A stretch of 64,000 bases of DNA from Mesorhizobium sp. SARCC-RB16n (GCF_008520305.1 NZ_ML703253.1:124001-188000), one strand, 5' to 3'. Counted from the stretch's first letter, positions 25,725-33,047 are shown. Numbers and translations: made by a program. The notes: a model not told the origin generated them from the sequence alone.

Positions 25725-26926
25725 TGGCCCACATCAAGGCTGTTGCGGGGGTCGCTGTAAGAGGCGTCCTCCGTAACGTGCTGCACTCAGGTACGTCCGG
25801 TCCGACCGACCCGCTCGCGGTGTTCCAGTACGACCTCAACTTCCTCACCAACACCTACAAGGGTGGCACTCAGCCGCTTGGCAACAACACCCTCGACGGT
25901 CGCTTCCTACGCGACAGCGGCAACTACCAAGCCTGCTACCTCCCGAACAAGGCGGGCCTGCTGGTTTCAGTGGGCAGCGCAGGCATCCGGCGCACTGATG
26001 CTGGTATCTGGCTGTACCCTTCGGTGTCCATTCTGGGCCTATGGGGCGCTGACCTCTCCAACGCCGCCTGGACGAAGACGGGCATCAACGCTGTCAAGAA
26101 CCAAGTCGGTGCGGATGGCGTAGCCAACACAGCATCGAGCATAACGGCCACGACTGCCAACGGCGTGGTCAAGCAAGTCATCACCTCGGCTGTGGCTGAC
26201 CGCGTGATGTCGGCATACGTCAAGCGTCTGTCTGGCACTGGAACCCTGGAGTTCTCGCTTGACAACGAGGCGACGTGGACCGTGGTGCCTGTCACCAACG
26301 CCTACACCCGACCCTTCATCGTTCAGCTCGGCGTCACCAACCCCAGCATCGCGTTCAGGATCGCCAACTCTGGCGACAGCTTCGCGGTCGACTTCAGCAT
26401 GGTCAGCGGGGCGATGAACGGCCAGCTCCTGCCCTACGGATATCTGGTCCGCAGCACGGGAACCGCAGTCGGCTCATTCAGCCGCTCAACCCCATGGGCG
26501 CTCAACACCGATAACAGCCCGCTGTTCACCTGTATCACCCAGCCCTTCGCTTGGTACTGGCAGGGCCGCGCCGACCGCCTGGGTGGTGGCCTGTTCGTCA
26601 GTGACGGGGCCTTTCAGGTCAACATCGTAGCTGACGGAACCATCCAGTATGGCGGCAAGTCCTCGCCAACCGGCCAGTGGAAGGCTGGCATGAGCAACCT
26701 CAACAAGGTCGCCGGCTGGACCAACGGTGCCGGGATCGCCAAGTTCTCGATCAACGGCAACCCTCCGACCAGCACCAGCACGCTACTCACGCCGAACGGT
26801 ACGCACTTCGTCTTCTCATCCAATGGGTCGGGCGGTGCAGCTATCAACGGCCTCGTCGAGCGCGCCGCGTTCAGCCCGAACTATGCGCCTTCAGACGCCG
26901 ATCTCATGGCCATGACGGCCCCCTAA
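25724..26926 (+). CDS. Spike/fibre-like protein between small and large terminase
   Basis: A 400-residue protein. Residues about 105-230 (GADLSNAAWTKTGINAVKNQ, VMSAYVKRLSGTGTLEFSLD) match the pattern of phage head-spike/fibre jelly-roll modules that bind carbohydrate. The C-terminal 140 residues look like a concanavalin-type lectin (WQGRADRLGGGLFVSDGAFQ, AGIAKFSINGN). A second receptor-binding or capsid-surface adhesin is likely. T7 has no counterpart here, so it may be an acquired gene. Confidence 0.6.
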   Translation: MAHIKAVAGVAVRGVLRNVLHSGTSGPTDPLAVFQYDLNFLTNTYKGGTQPLGNNTLDGRFLRDSGNYQACYLPNKAGLLVSVGSAGIRRTDAGIWLYPSVSILGLWGADLSNAAWTKTGINAVKNQVGADGVANTASSITATTANGVVKQVITSAVADRVMSAYVKRLSGTGTLEFSLDNEATWTVVPVTNAYTRPFIVQLGVTNPSIAFRIANSGDSFAVDFSMVSGAMNGQLLPYGYLVRSTGTAVGSFSRSTPWALNTDNSPLFTCITQPFAWYWQGRADRLGGGLFVSDGAFQVNIVADGTIQYGGKSSPTGQWKAGMSNLNKVAGWTNGAGIAKFSINGNPPTSTSTLLTPNGTHFVFSSNGSGGAAINGLVERAAFSPNYAPSDADLMAMTAP

Positions 26927-26936
26927 CAGAGAGCCC

Positions 26937-26999
26937 TCAGGAGAGGCTTCAGGTCCATCCCGGTCCACTGATGCCCCAAGCTCATAGAGCCTCTCCTGA
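26937..26999 (+). repeat. Perfect 12-base inverted repeat before terL
   Basis: TCAGGAGAGGCT at 26937-26948 and AGCCTCTCCTGA at 26988-26999, separated by 39 bases. It sits in the 105-base gap before the large terminase gene. There is no T-tract, so an RNA processing or regulatory hairpin is as likely as a terminator. Confidence 0.6.
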
Positions 27000-27031
27000 C
27001 CACCTCCCTGCCCCCGAACAACTAGGAGCAA

Positions 27032-28744
27032 ATGACCAAGCAGACGCTATCTGCCTCGACCTCGCTGTCGTCGCAGAAGGACCCTCTACTCGACTTCAGA
27101 AACTTCCTCTACGTCGTGTGGAAACATCTCAATCTGCCGGACCCCACGCGGGTTCAGTATGACATCGCATCATTCCTACAGCACGGCCCGAAGCGCCTCA
27201 TCATCGAAGCCTTCCGTGGTGTCGGCAAGTCCTGGGTCACCTCGGCCTTCGTCTGCTGGCTGCTCTACTGCGATCCCCAAACCAAGGTTCTCGTCATCTC
27301 GGCCTCGAAGCAGCGCTCCGATGACTTCTCGACCTTCACCATGCGCCTCATCTTCGAGATGGAGCTGCTGGCCCACCTGAGGCCCGGCCCCGATCAGCGC
27401 CAGTCCAAGGTCGCCTTCGACGTCGGCCCCGCGCGCGCCTCGCACAGCCCCTCGGTCAAGTCCCTGGGCATCACCTCACAGATCGCCGGTTCACGCGCCA
27501 ACGTGATCATCGCGGACGATATCGAGGTCCCGAACAATTCCGACACCCACCTGAAGCGCGAGAAGCTGTCCGAACAAATCAAAGAGTTCGACGCCGTGCT
27601 GTCACCGGGTGGCCGCATCATCTACCTCGGCACCCCGCAGACCGAGCAATCGATATACAACCTCCTGCCTGACCGTGGCTACGTCTGCCGCATCTGGCCG
27701 GCTCGCTTCCCCGACGAGGAGCGCCGCGCCAAGTATGGCTCCAAGCTGGCCCCGTTCGTTGGCCGGCTGCTGGACGACAAGCCCGACCTCGTGGGTGGCC
27801 CTACCGATCCCCAGCGGTTCACCGACGTGGACCTGAACGAGCGTGAGATGTCCTATGGGCGTTCAGGCTTCGCCCTTCAGTTCTACCTCGACACCAGCCT
27901 ATCGGACGAGGATCGCTTCCCGCTGAAGCTGTCCGACCTGATCATCATGGGCTTGGACCGCAAGAGGGCTCCGAGAGAGGTCGTGTGGGGCTCTGGCCCT
28001 GATCAGGTCTATGAGAAGCTGCCTATGGTTGGCCTCCCCGGCGACCGGCTGTATCGCCCGATCTTCACCGACAAGGACTACGTCGAGTATGACGGCTCGT
28101 GCATGTTCATCGACCCCTCGGGCCGAGGCAAGGACGAGACCGCATGGGCTGTGGTCAAGGCCCTGAACGGCATCCTCTACCTAACTGCTGTTGGCGGGGT
28201 CCGTGGCCACGGCTACGAGGACAAGGTGTTGGATGAAATCCTGGCCTGCGCCAAGGAGCATGAGGTCAACATCATTCAGGTCGAGCCAAACTACGGCGAT
28301 GGCATGTTCGCCCAGCTCCTCCGCGCCCGAGCCCAGCTCCGCTACCCCGTCACGATTGAGGACGCAGAGTGGTCGAAGGCCCAGAAGGAAGCTCGCATCA
28401 TCGACACCCTGGAGCCGATCATGAACCAGCACAGACTGGTGGTCGACCCGAAGGTGATCGAGTGGGACTACGACAGCACGGCTGCCCTGCCGACTGACGA
28501 GGTCAACAAGTACCGCCTGTTCTACCAAATGACCCGGATCACCAAGAACCGTGGTGCCCTGGCTCATGACGACAGACTGGATGCTGTGGCCGGCTGTGTG
28601 GCCTACTGGCTTGAATGGATGGCCAGGAACACGACGGTGGCTGTCGAACAACGGAAGCAGGAGCTGCTCGATGCTGAACTGGCCAAGTTCATGGAGACGG
28701 CCCTCGGTGGCTCCCTACGGTCGCCCCCTCGGTTCGCCCTATAG
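27032..28744 (+). CDS. Large terminase subunit (packaging ATPase/nuclease), T7 gp19-like
   Basis: A 570-residue motor that drives DNA into the head (586 in T7). Walker A is FRGVGKS at 61-67, Walker B is VIIADDIE at about 158-165, and a coupling motif GTPQTEQ follows. The nuclease half begins MFIDPSGRGKDETAW near residue 360, with a later acidic HDDRLDAVAGCVAYW. ATG 27032 follows AGGAG at 27025-27029. It is the last virion gene, followed by non-coding repeats. Confidence 0.95.
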   Translation: MTKQTLSASTSLSSQKDPLLDFRNFLYVVWKHLNLPDPTRVQYDIASFLQHGPKRLIIEAFRGVGKSWVTSAFVCWLLYCDPQTKVLVISASKQRSDDFSTFTMRLIFEMELLAHLRPGPDQRQSKVAFDVGPARASHSPSVKSLGITSQIAGSRANVIIADDIEVPNNSDTHLKREKLSEQIKEFDAVLSPGGRIIYLGTPQTEQSIYNLLPDRGYVCRIWPARFPDEERRAKYGSKLAPFVGRLLDDKPDLVGGPTDPQRFTDVDLNEREMSYGRSGFALQFYLDTSLSDEDRFPLKLSDLIIMGLDRKRAPREVVWGSGPDQVYEKLPMVGLPGDRLYRPIFTDKDYVEYDGSCMFIDPSGRGKDETAWAVVKALNGILYLTAVGGVRGHGYEDKVLDEILACAKEHEVNIIQVEPNYGDGMFAQLLRARAQLRYPVTIEDAEWSKAQKEARIIDTLEPIMNQHRLVVDPKVIEWDYDSTAALPTDEVNKYRLFYQMTRITKNRGALAHDDRLDAVAGCVAYWLEWMARNTTVAVEQRKQELLDAELAKFMETALGGSLRSPPRFAL

Positions 28745-28768
28745 TCCACCTTCACGACCACCTAAATC

Positions 28769-28792
28769 GAATACCCCCTCCACTAGCACTAC
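28769..28792 (+). promoter_or_regulatory. Second copy of the promoter-like element
   Basis: CCCCTCCACTAGCACTAC at 28775-28792 is identical to 6690-6707, and the six bases before it differ at one position. No hairpin can form here. Just after terL, it faces the joined virion ends and the early-type genes, which fits a phage promoter serving the rightmost or leftmost end of the virion genome. Confidence 0.5.
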
Positions 28793-28804
28793 CCTGATGG
28801 TTCC

Positions 28805-28963
28805 CCTTAGAGTGTTACCTTAAGTGGGACCTGATTGGACCCCTAAGGTAGCCCCTTAGGTGGCACCTGATAGCATCCCTCAGCAGCCCCAGAGTTCTCC
28901 CTGGAGGTTAGCCGAGGGGTGCTTAGGGGGACTGCCGTAGTCAGGAGACACCCCTAGTCCTGA
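28805..28963. repeat. CCTTAAG-type repeats and inverted repeats at the presumed virion-end junction
   Basis: Heptamer-like units CCTTAG (28805), CCTTAAG (28818), CCTAAGG (28842) and CCTTAGG (28854) occur in a row. The segments 28818-28841 and 28854-28877 are imperfect direct repeats, 19 of 24 bases identical. Further on, AGGGGTG/CACCCCT (28915-28921, 28949-28955) and TCAGGA/TCCTGA (28941-28946, 28958-28963) form inverted repeats. T7 carries arrays of CCTAAAG-like heptamers beside its terminal repeats, so this may be the packaging or end region. Confidence 0.5.
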
Positions 28964-29199
28964 TCTGGTAGGAGGACCCCCTCGTCCTTAGCAGCCAGAC
29001 GGAACAGCCTACGGACCTCCTGAGCTGTCGCCCGGTGTTCCCCGAAGGCCACGCAAGCCTCGACCGCACGTCGCCAGTTAGCGCCCCTCTTGGTGAATGT
29101 CAGGAGCAACTCGCCGGCTGCCTCGACCGAGGAGACGTTGTGTCGGAGACCTGGGCGTTCCCTGACGGGGACCTTTGGGGTGAACCAATTCAAGCTCAA
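28954..29199 (-). CDS. DUF982-like protein
   Basis: An 81-residue protein: FTPKVPVRERPGLRHNVSS, VEAAGELLLTF, RRAVEACVAFGEHR, QEVRRLFRLAAKDEGVLL. This follows the DUF982 pattern, a small family widespread in rhizobia with unknown function. It is one of only two minus-strand genes in the visible prophage, and its start overlaps the stop of the upstream minus-strand gene. It may be a host-derived lysogeny or exclusion gene. Confidence 0.7.
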   Translation of the reverse strand: MSLNWFTPKVPVRERPGLRHNVSSVEAAGELLLTFTKRGANWRRAVEACVAFGEHRATAQEVRRLFRLAAKDEGVLLPDQD

Positions 29200-29390
29200 G
29201 AGATGTCACCTCGTGCTATCCTACGCTTCAGGTCGTCAGCATTGAGAAGGTCGACCAGATCGTCGGCCCACTCCATGTTGAGGCCAACAGCAGGGCGACC
29301 CTCAACCATGGCCGGCTGCCCGGTGAACACATCGAACACCGTCCAGGTCCCGTCTGGGTCTTTCCTTAGGTCGTACCTCTGCTGCGCCAT
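29196..29390 (-). CDS. Small minus-strand prophage protein, possibly from leaderless mRNA
   Basis: A 64-residue protein: RYDLRKDPDGTWTVFDVFTG, then GLNMEWADDLVDLLNADDLK and a basic end. The start at 29390 was chosen because the longer frame upstream is Arg-rich and shadow-like. A sigma70-like promoter (minus-strand TTGCAC, 17 bases, TATATC) would start transcription at or near the ATG. The stop overlaps the start of the DUF982 gene, forming a two-gene unit. No family recognised. Confidence 0.55.
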   Translation of the reverse strand: MAQQRYDLRKDPDGTWTVFDVFTGQPAMVEGRPAVGLNMEWADDLVDLLNADDLKRRIARGDIS

Positions 29391-29396
29391 GAGGCC

Positions 29397-29425
29397 GATA
29401 TAGGGGGTGGGAATATTTGGTGCAA
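29397..29425 (-). promoter_or_regulatory. Sigma70-like promoter for the minus-strand pair
   Basis: On the minus strand TTGCAC (bases 29425-29420) and TATATC (29402-29397) are 17 bases apart. The predicted start of transcription, about seven bases on, falls at the ATG of the 29390 gene. Each box matches consensus at four of six positions. Confidence 0.4.
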
Positions 29426-29857
29426 ATTTCCCCGCGACCCATCGGATAACAGGCACGCGCGCCGACCCCCCGTACCCCCTTCGCGCGCGCGGTAAAGGCA
29501 CGAGCGCGTGATCCCGAGCGCGGCTTGAGGTACGCGAGCGCACATCGCGCCTTCTGTCACACCTTTCGTAACGCATCCGGGCAATGCCCATGCAATCCAA
29601 GGCTTCCAACCTAATGCAGCATTTGATGATAGGCCTTCAGGGTCGACCAATGAGGCACATGAGGAGTGCGACGAGGGGCATGGAACGGGCATTCCAGTCA
29701 CGGAATGTTCATTCCCCTGTCTGCCAATCGGTGTATTTGCCCAGCAACACCTAAGCCCGCCTTCAGGTCTCACGCTAGGTCACGCCTTGCCCGGTCTCTA
29801 GCTCCGCGCGTATAGGTGCCCACATGGTTTCCTCTTGGGCGCATGGAAGGGCAGCAC
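29426..29857. other. Non-coding intergenic region with operator-like half-sites
   Basis: No convincing gene is seen between the minus-strand pair and the small membrane gene at 29858. The first part (29450-29550) is unusually rich in GCGCGC runs. Three half-sites, CATTCC 29690-29695, GGAATG 29702-29707 and CATTCC 29710-29715, form two adjacent inverted repeats. This region separates divergent genes and could hold the lysis-lysogeny control sites. Confidence 0.5.
29690..29715. promoter_or_regulatory. CATTCC/GGAATG operator-like triplet
   Basis: CATTCC, GGAATG, CATTCC with spacers of 6 and 2 bases. GGAATGTTCATTCC (29702-29715) is a perfect palindrome. Repressor unknown; candidates are the winged-helix proteins at 34824 and 35795. 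Confidence 0.45.
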
Positions 29858-30028
29858 ATGGGCGATACGATAACCGGACTATACGTTGGCGCATGGGTCA
29901 CCCTCATGGTGATTAGCGCGATCTGGCGCTATCGACACGCGGACAGTGTCGGCATGTGGGTTAGCCTAGTCATGGCCGGTTCGGGATTGCTGCTTTTGTT
30001 CCCACATGAGGCGGCTTTCGCGCAGTAG
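29858..30028 (+). CDS. Small two-helix membrane protein
   Basis: A 56-residue protein with two predicted membrane helices, ITGLYVGAWVTLMVISAIW and MWVSLVMAGSGLLLLF. The ATG at 29858 has GGAAGGG at 29846-29852; an upstream ATG at 29843 would add five residues. In a prophage such proteins can act in superinfection exclusion or lysis, but nothing here is specific. Confidence 0.5.
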   Translation: MGDTITGLYVGAWVTLMVISAIWRYRHADSVGMWVSLVMAGSGLLLLFPHEAAFAQ

Positions 30029-30603
30029 GAGCGATTTCTTCAAACTTTCTTTCGCTGTGATTTCAAGGGCTTAGCTGAAAAGTGGGCTCTATCTGTCGTT
30101 TTTCTCAATCATCCCACTTGCGCAACGGTCTCGCTTATGGGACAAGTGGCCATCGAACGAAACGGTTCGGGGCGGCGAGGTTCTCGGGTTCCACTAGACC
30201 AGTCCAGTTCGGTACGGATTTCGGCACACCAAGGGGTGCCAGACTAAAGACTGCCAGACCATCGGCTCTCTGTTCTTTGACAGGCGCAAACACGGGCAAA
30301 GCCGCCCTAGCCACTGAATAACGTCTCTACCAATCCACTGGCGCGAAAGTTGCGGCAACGGAACGGATCAAGCGGGACTAGATCGAACCCTATCGGTCGC
30401 ATGACGGTGAAGCCTTGGCGGCAACCGGAAGTGACACGGGCAAGTGACAGTCTGCGGTGCCCGGTTCCTAGCCTTAAGACGGTGCCAAAGAGGTAAGGCT
30501 TAGGCCTTCCCTACAATCTGCCTAGCGGTGCCCAAGGGTGCCGCCAAGGCATTCCAAAGGGTCGCTCAAACGGCCTTTCGGCATGTCTTGAAAGGGTCTG
30601 ACA
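30029..30603. other. Non-coding region before the early-type genes
   Basis: No supported gene on either strand. CGGTGCC occurs at 30455-30461, 30480-30486 and 30526-30532, with GGTGCC again at 30537-30542. AAGTGACA is repeated at 30429 and 30442. Under the circular-permutation model this is the left-end leader of the virion genome, where promoters for host RNA polymerase would be expected; no clear -35/-10 pair was found. Confidence 0.45.
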
Positions 30604-30735
30604 ATGATCAAATCAATCCTCTCCCACACATGGCCACTGGTTGCGCTGGTTGTCATGTTCGGTTCGGTCGCTGCCTTCGATGGCGGTGCCGCTGGCCAGA
30701 TGCTGCGGGCTCTAGTCGCTGCGGTGCTGGCATGA
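30604..30735 (+). CDS. Small membrane protein, first early-type gene
   Basis: A 43-residue protein with one hydrophobic helix (WPLVALVVMFGSVAAFDGG) and a second weak one (LRALVAAVLA). ATG 30604 follows AAAGGG at 30591-30596. It overlaps the next gene at ATGA. Function unknown. Confidence 0.55.
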   Translation: MIKSILSHTWPLVALVVMFGSVAAFDGGAAGQMLRALVAAVLA

Positions 30736-31292
30736 CAACCATTCACACTGCATTCTGGAATGATCGCCGCGCTGCGGTGCGTCATGCTTCCATTCAATGG
30801 ACAGTCCGCGATGGCAACCGGCAACGCTGCTACAACAGCGAGGCGGCAAGGCTTCATCCAAGGGCTGGCAAGTTCGACGATAGGCAAGCGGCTAAGGGTT
30901 TTGCCCGGCTGTGCGCCAAGATCGCCATTCGCCACATGATCGCAACCGGCGTCATCGCTGATTACGACAAGGTGACGCAAGAGGTGGTGCGGGCTTCCTT
31001 CAAGGTCGCAATGACCAAGGAAAGCCGCGCGGTGTGTGATGGTTGCTCCGCTGGCGTCTACTTCGCCAAATGGGGCTGGACCGACACAATCATCACCCAT
31101 GAAGTCGCACATTGGGCCGACCAATGGGCACACAAGCTTGGCGGTAAAGCCACCCTGTCGGCCTATGAGCCGCATGGCCCTAAGTGGCGCGGCTGGTACA
31201 CCTATCTGCTTGCCGCCGCGTCGGATCGCTTCACAGTCGAGGGGATAACCGCTGGTTGGAAGGCGGATCGCCTGCCCGTTCTCATGCCATAG
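30732..31292 (+). CDS. SprT-like zinc metallopeptidase
   Basis: A 186-residue protein with the zinc motif HEVAH (IITHEVAHWADQWAHK) and a later PHGPKWRGWY carrying the probable third ligand His, the arrangement of SprT/minigluzincin peptidases. A CDGC pair occurs before the active site. There is no C-terminal zinc finger. Related domains in SPRTN-like proteins cut DNA-protein crosslinks. In an early phage region it might remove host proteins from DNA or inactivate a host factor, which is inference. ATG 30732 overlaps the previous stop. Confidence 0.72.
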   Translation: MTTIHTAFWNDRRAAVRHASIQWTVRDGNRQRCYNSEAARLHPRAGKFDDRQAAKGFARLCAKIAIRHMIATGVIADYDKVTQEVVRASFKVAMTKESRAVCDGCSAGVYFAKWGWTDTIITHEVAHWADQWAHKLGGKATLSAYEPHGPKWRGWYTYLLAAASDRFTVEGITAGWKADRLPVLMP

Positions 31293-31371
31293 CCTTGTCC
31301 ATTCTTCTGCACTGTCGGGAACGTCTCGGCAGTGTAGCGGTATGCACAACCACAAACGTGAGGTTCTCACC

Positions 31372-32205
31372 ATGGCTAAGCTCTTCAAGTCCAAGACCAT
31401 CCGCTCGGGTGGCAACGCCAAGACCATCAAAGGCGACAAGTTCGGGGAATATGAGACGGCGATCATGTACCTTGCGCCGGCCAAACAGGCTCTCATGGGC
31501 AATGTCTGCCCGATGGCTGAAACCGCTGGCTGTGAAATGGGCTGCCTGTCAAAGGCTGGCCGCGCCGGCATGTTCTCGTCCATTGTCGAGGCACGGATCG
31601 CCAAGACGCAACGGTATTTCAGCAACCGCGCCGCGTTCATGGCCGACTTGGTCAAGGACATTGAGGCCTTTGTGCGCTACTGCAACCGCAAGGGTGTCAA
31701 GCCAGCGGTTCGGCTGAACGGCACGTCAGACATTCAATGGGAGGTGGCGCACCCATGCCAACGGGACGCCCCTAAGGGTCACTTCTCGTACCCTGTGGCG
31801 TACCTCCACGCGTCCATCTTCGAAGCTTTCCCCGAGGTGCAATTCTACGATTACACCAAGGTCTACAAGCGGGCCTACCGCAAGCTGCCTGCCAACTATT
31901 CGCTGACCCTGTCCTATAGCGAGGCCTCGCCGGCCTATGCTGCCGCCGTCATCAAGACCGCTTGCGAAACCGGCATCAACATGGCTGTGGTCTATCGGTC
32001 CAAGGCCATCCGCGACAACATGCTGTCAAGCGGTGATGCCTTCGGTGATGCCTCCAATGGTGTGGTGTCAACCACCCGCGTCATTCGTCCAGTCATCGAC
32101 GGTGACGAAACCGATATGCGCTTCACGGACCCGCAAGGCGTCATCGTCGGGCTCTACGCAAAGGGGCCAGCCAAGAAGGACACTTCTGGCTTCGTTATCG
32201 ACTAA
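31372..32205 (+). CDS. Conserved-looking phage protein with Cys cluster
   Basis: A 277-residue protein: LFKSKTIRSGGNAKTIKGDK, then CPMAETAGCEMGCLSKAGRA with three close Cys, then AYRKLPANYSLTLSYSEASP. The Cys-rich motif and GGNAK start recall phage gene-product-88-like proteins, whose role is unknown; this is a resemblance, not a secure match. ATG 31372 has GTGAGG at 31359-31364; ATG 31342 is an alternative. Possible metal or nucleic acid binding. Confidence 0.6.
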   Translation: MAKLFKSKTIRSGGNAKTIKGDKFGEYETAIMYLAPAKQALMGNVCPMAETAGCEMGCLSKAGRAGMFSSIVEARIAKTQRYFSNRAAFMADLVKDIEAFVRYCNRKGVKPAVRLNGTSDIQWEVAHPCQRDAPKGHFSYPVAYLHASIFEAFPEVQFYDYTKVYKRAYRKLPANYSLTLSYSEASPAYAAAVIKTACETGINMAVVYRSKAIRDNMLSSGDAFGDASNGVVSTTRVIRPVIDGDETDMRFTDPQGVIVGLYAKGPAKKDTSGFVID

Positions 32206-32215
32206 CCCCTCCACT
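32201..32215 (+). promoter_or_regulatory. Third partial copy of the promoter-like element
   Basis: TAACCCCTCCACT at 32203-32215 matches 6687-6699 exactly. It overlaps the stop codon of the Cys-cluster gene and lies about 75 bases before the next gene, a position fitting a promoter. Confidence 0.4.
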
Positions 32216-32289
32216 GTCGCAAAGGTTCCCTGAGCGCATCGGTCTGGCGTCCTCCAGCGCTGGCCGGTGTCGCTCGGGCAGGAGATCAC

Positions 32290-32706
32290 ATGCACGTCTA
32301 TCGCATCGAACACCCTAACCACCCCGATGAAGGCCCTTGGCAAACGGGCGCGGTCTATCGCTACGACGCCAACCGCCGCGAAGATGCCTGCAGTGCCTAC
32401 GATCACCCAGGGCCACGCTGCTCGGGTGAAGCCGGCACGGCGCTATCCCACATCTTCAGACAGGATCGCTCGGCCCGGGAAAGCTACGTCTTCGGCTTCA
32501 GGTCCAAGACCCAGCTTGTCCTCTGGTTCTCGTCGAAGGCTGGCCGGCAGGCAATGCAGGAAGCCGGCACAGCCACCCTGCGCGTCTACGAGGTCGCCCC
32601 TGAGCATGTCGCCAAGGGCAACCGGCAAGTCGCCTTCAAGCGTGACGCCGCAAGGCCTGTCGCGACCCTCAATCTCGCCACCTTCAAACCAGCCGGGGAG
32701 TGCTGA
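32290..32706 (+). CDS. Hypothetical early phage protein
   Basis: A 138-residue protein: MHVYRIEHPNHPDEGPWQTG, then YVFGFRSKTQLVLWFSSKAG and TLRVYEVAPEHVAKGNRQVA. The pattern of an N-terminal YRIE strand with a WF/VYEV core is seen in small phage proteins of unknown function. ATG 32290 follows AGGAGAT at 32280-32286. No enzyme motif seen. Confidence 0.65.
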   Translation: MHVYRIEHPNHPDEGPWQTGAVYRYDANRREDACSAYDHPGPRCSGEAGTALSHIFRQDRSARESYVFGFRSKTQLVLWFSSKAGRQAMQEAGTATLRVYEVAPEHVAKGNRQVAFKRDAARPVATLNLATFKPAGEC

Positions 32707-32709
32707 ACC

Positions 32710-32811
32710 ATGCCGCCTGAAGTCGAAACCATCTGGGCAACCTTCCTGTGGTGCGGGCTGATCACAGGCTGCGCTGCCTACTTCATCGCAACCCTGAGGG
32801 CACCGAAATGA
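32710..32811 (+). CDS. 33-residue single-helix membrane protein
   Basis: MPPEVETIWATFLWCGLITG followed by CAAYFIATLRAPK: one transmembrane helix with a short basic tail. It starts four bases after the preceding stop, and its ATGA overlap links it to the next gene. Short, but the overlap pattern on both sides supports it. Confidence 0.5.
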   Translation: MPPEVETIWATFLWCGLITGCAAYFIATLRAPK

Positions 32812-33047
32812 GGACCAAACAGCCGCGCCCCTATTACACCCTCGTGGCGCATGAGGGCGACCACATAGCGGACAACCCTTGGGGCATCGCCTTCGGGGAC
32901 TACGACTTGGACACCGTGAAGGCCGAGCGCGACGAGTACCGCGACAAGGGCTGGAAGGCCAAGGAACTCAAAATCATCACCACTACCGACAAGCAGGCCG
33001 ACATCGACGCGGCTGTGCGGTCCCTGAACGACGAGGCAAAGCCATGA
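32808..33047 (+). CDS. Small early phage protein
   Basis: A 79-residue acidic/basic protein (RPYYTLVAHEGDHIADNPWG, DLDTVKAERDEYRDKGWKA). ATG 32808 overlaps the previous stop and the following gene overlaps its end at ATGA. Unknown function. Confidence 0.55.
   Translation: MRTKQPRPYYTLVAHEGDHIADNPWGIAFGDYDLDTVKAERDEYRDKGWKAKELKIITTTDKQADIDAAVRSLNDEAKP

Noticed and set aside
30277-30305. Host promoter starting with TTGACA at 30277
   Set aside because: No -10-like box is found 16-18 bases later.
30082-30321. A 79-residue plus-strand frame in the early leader
   Set aside because: No ribosome site, no coupling to neighbours and a shadow-like composition.
30522-31661. A 379-residue minus-strand open frame
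   Set aside because: It lies opposite the SprT-like gene, which has a zinc motif and coupled starts. The minus frame is Arg/Ser-rich without domains and typical of an antisense shadow in GC-rich DNA.
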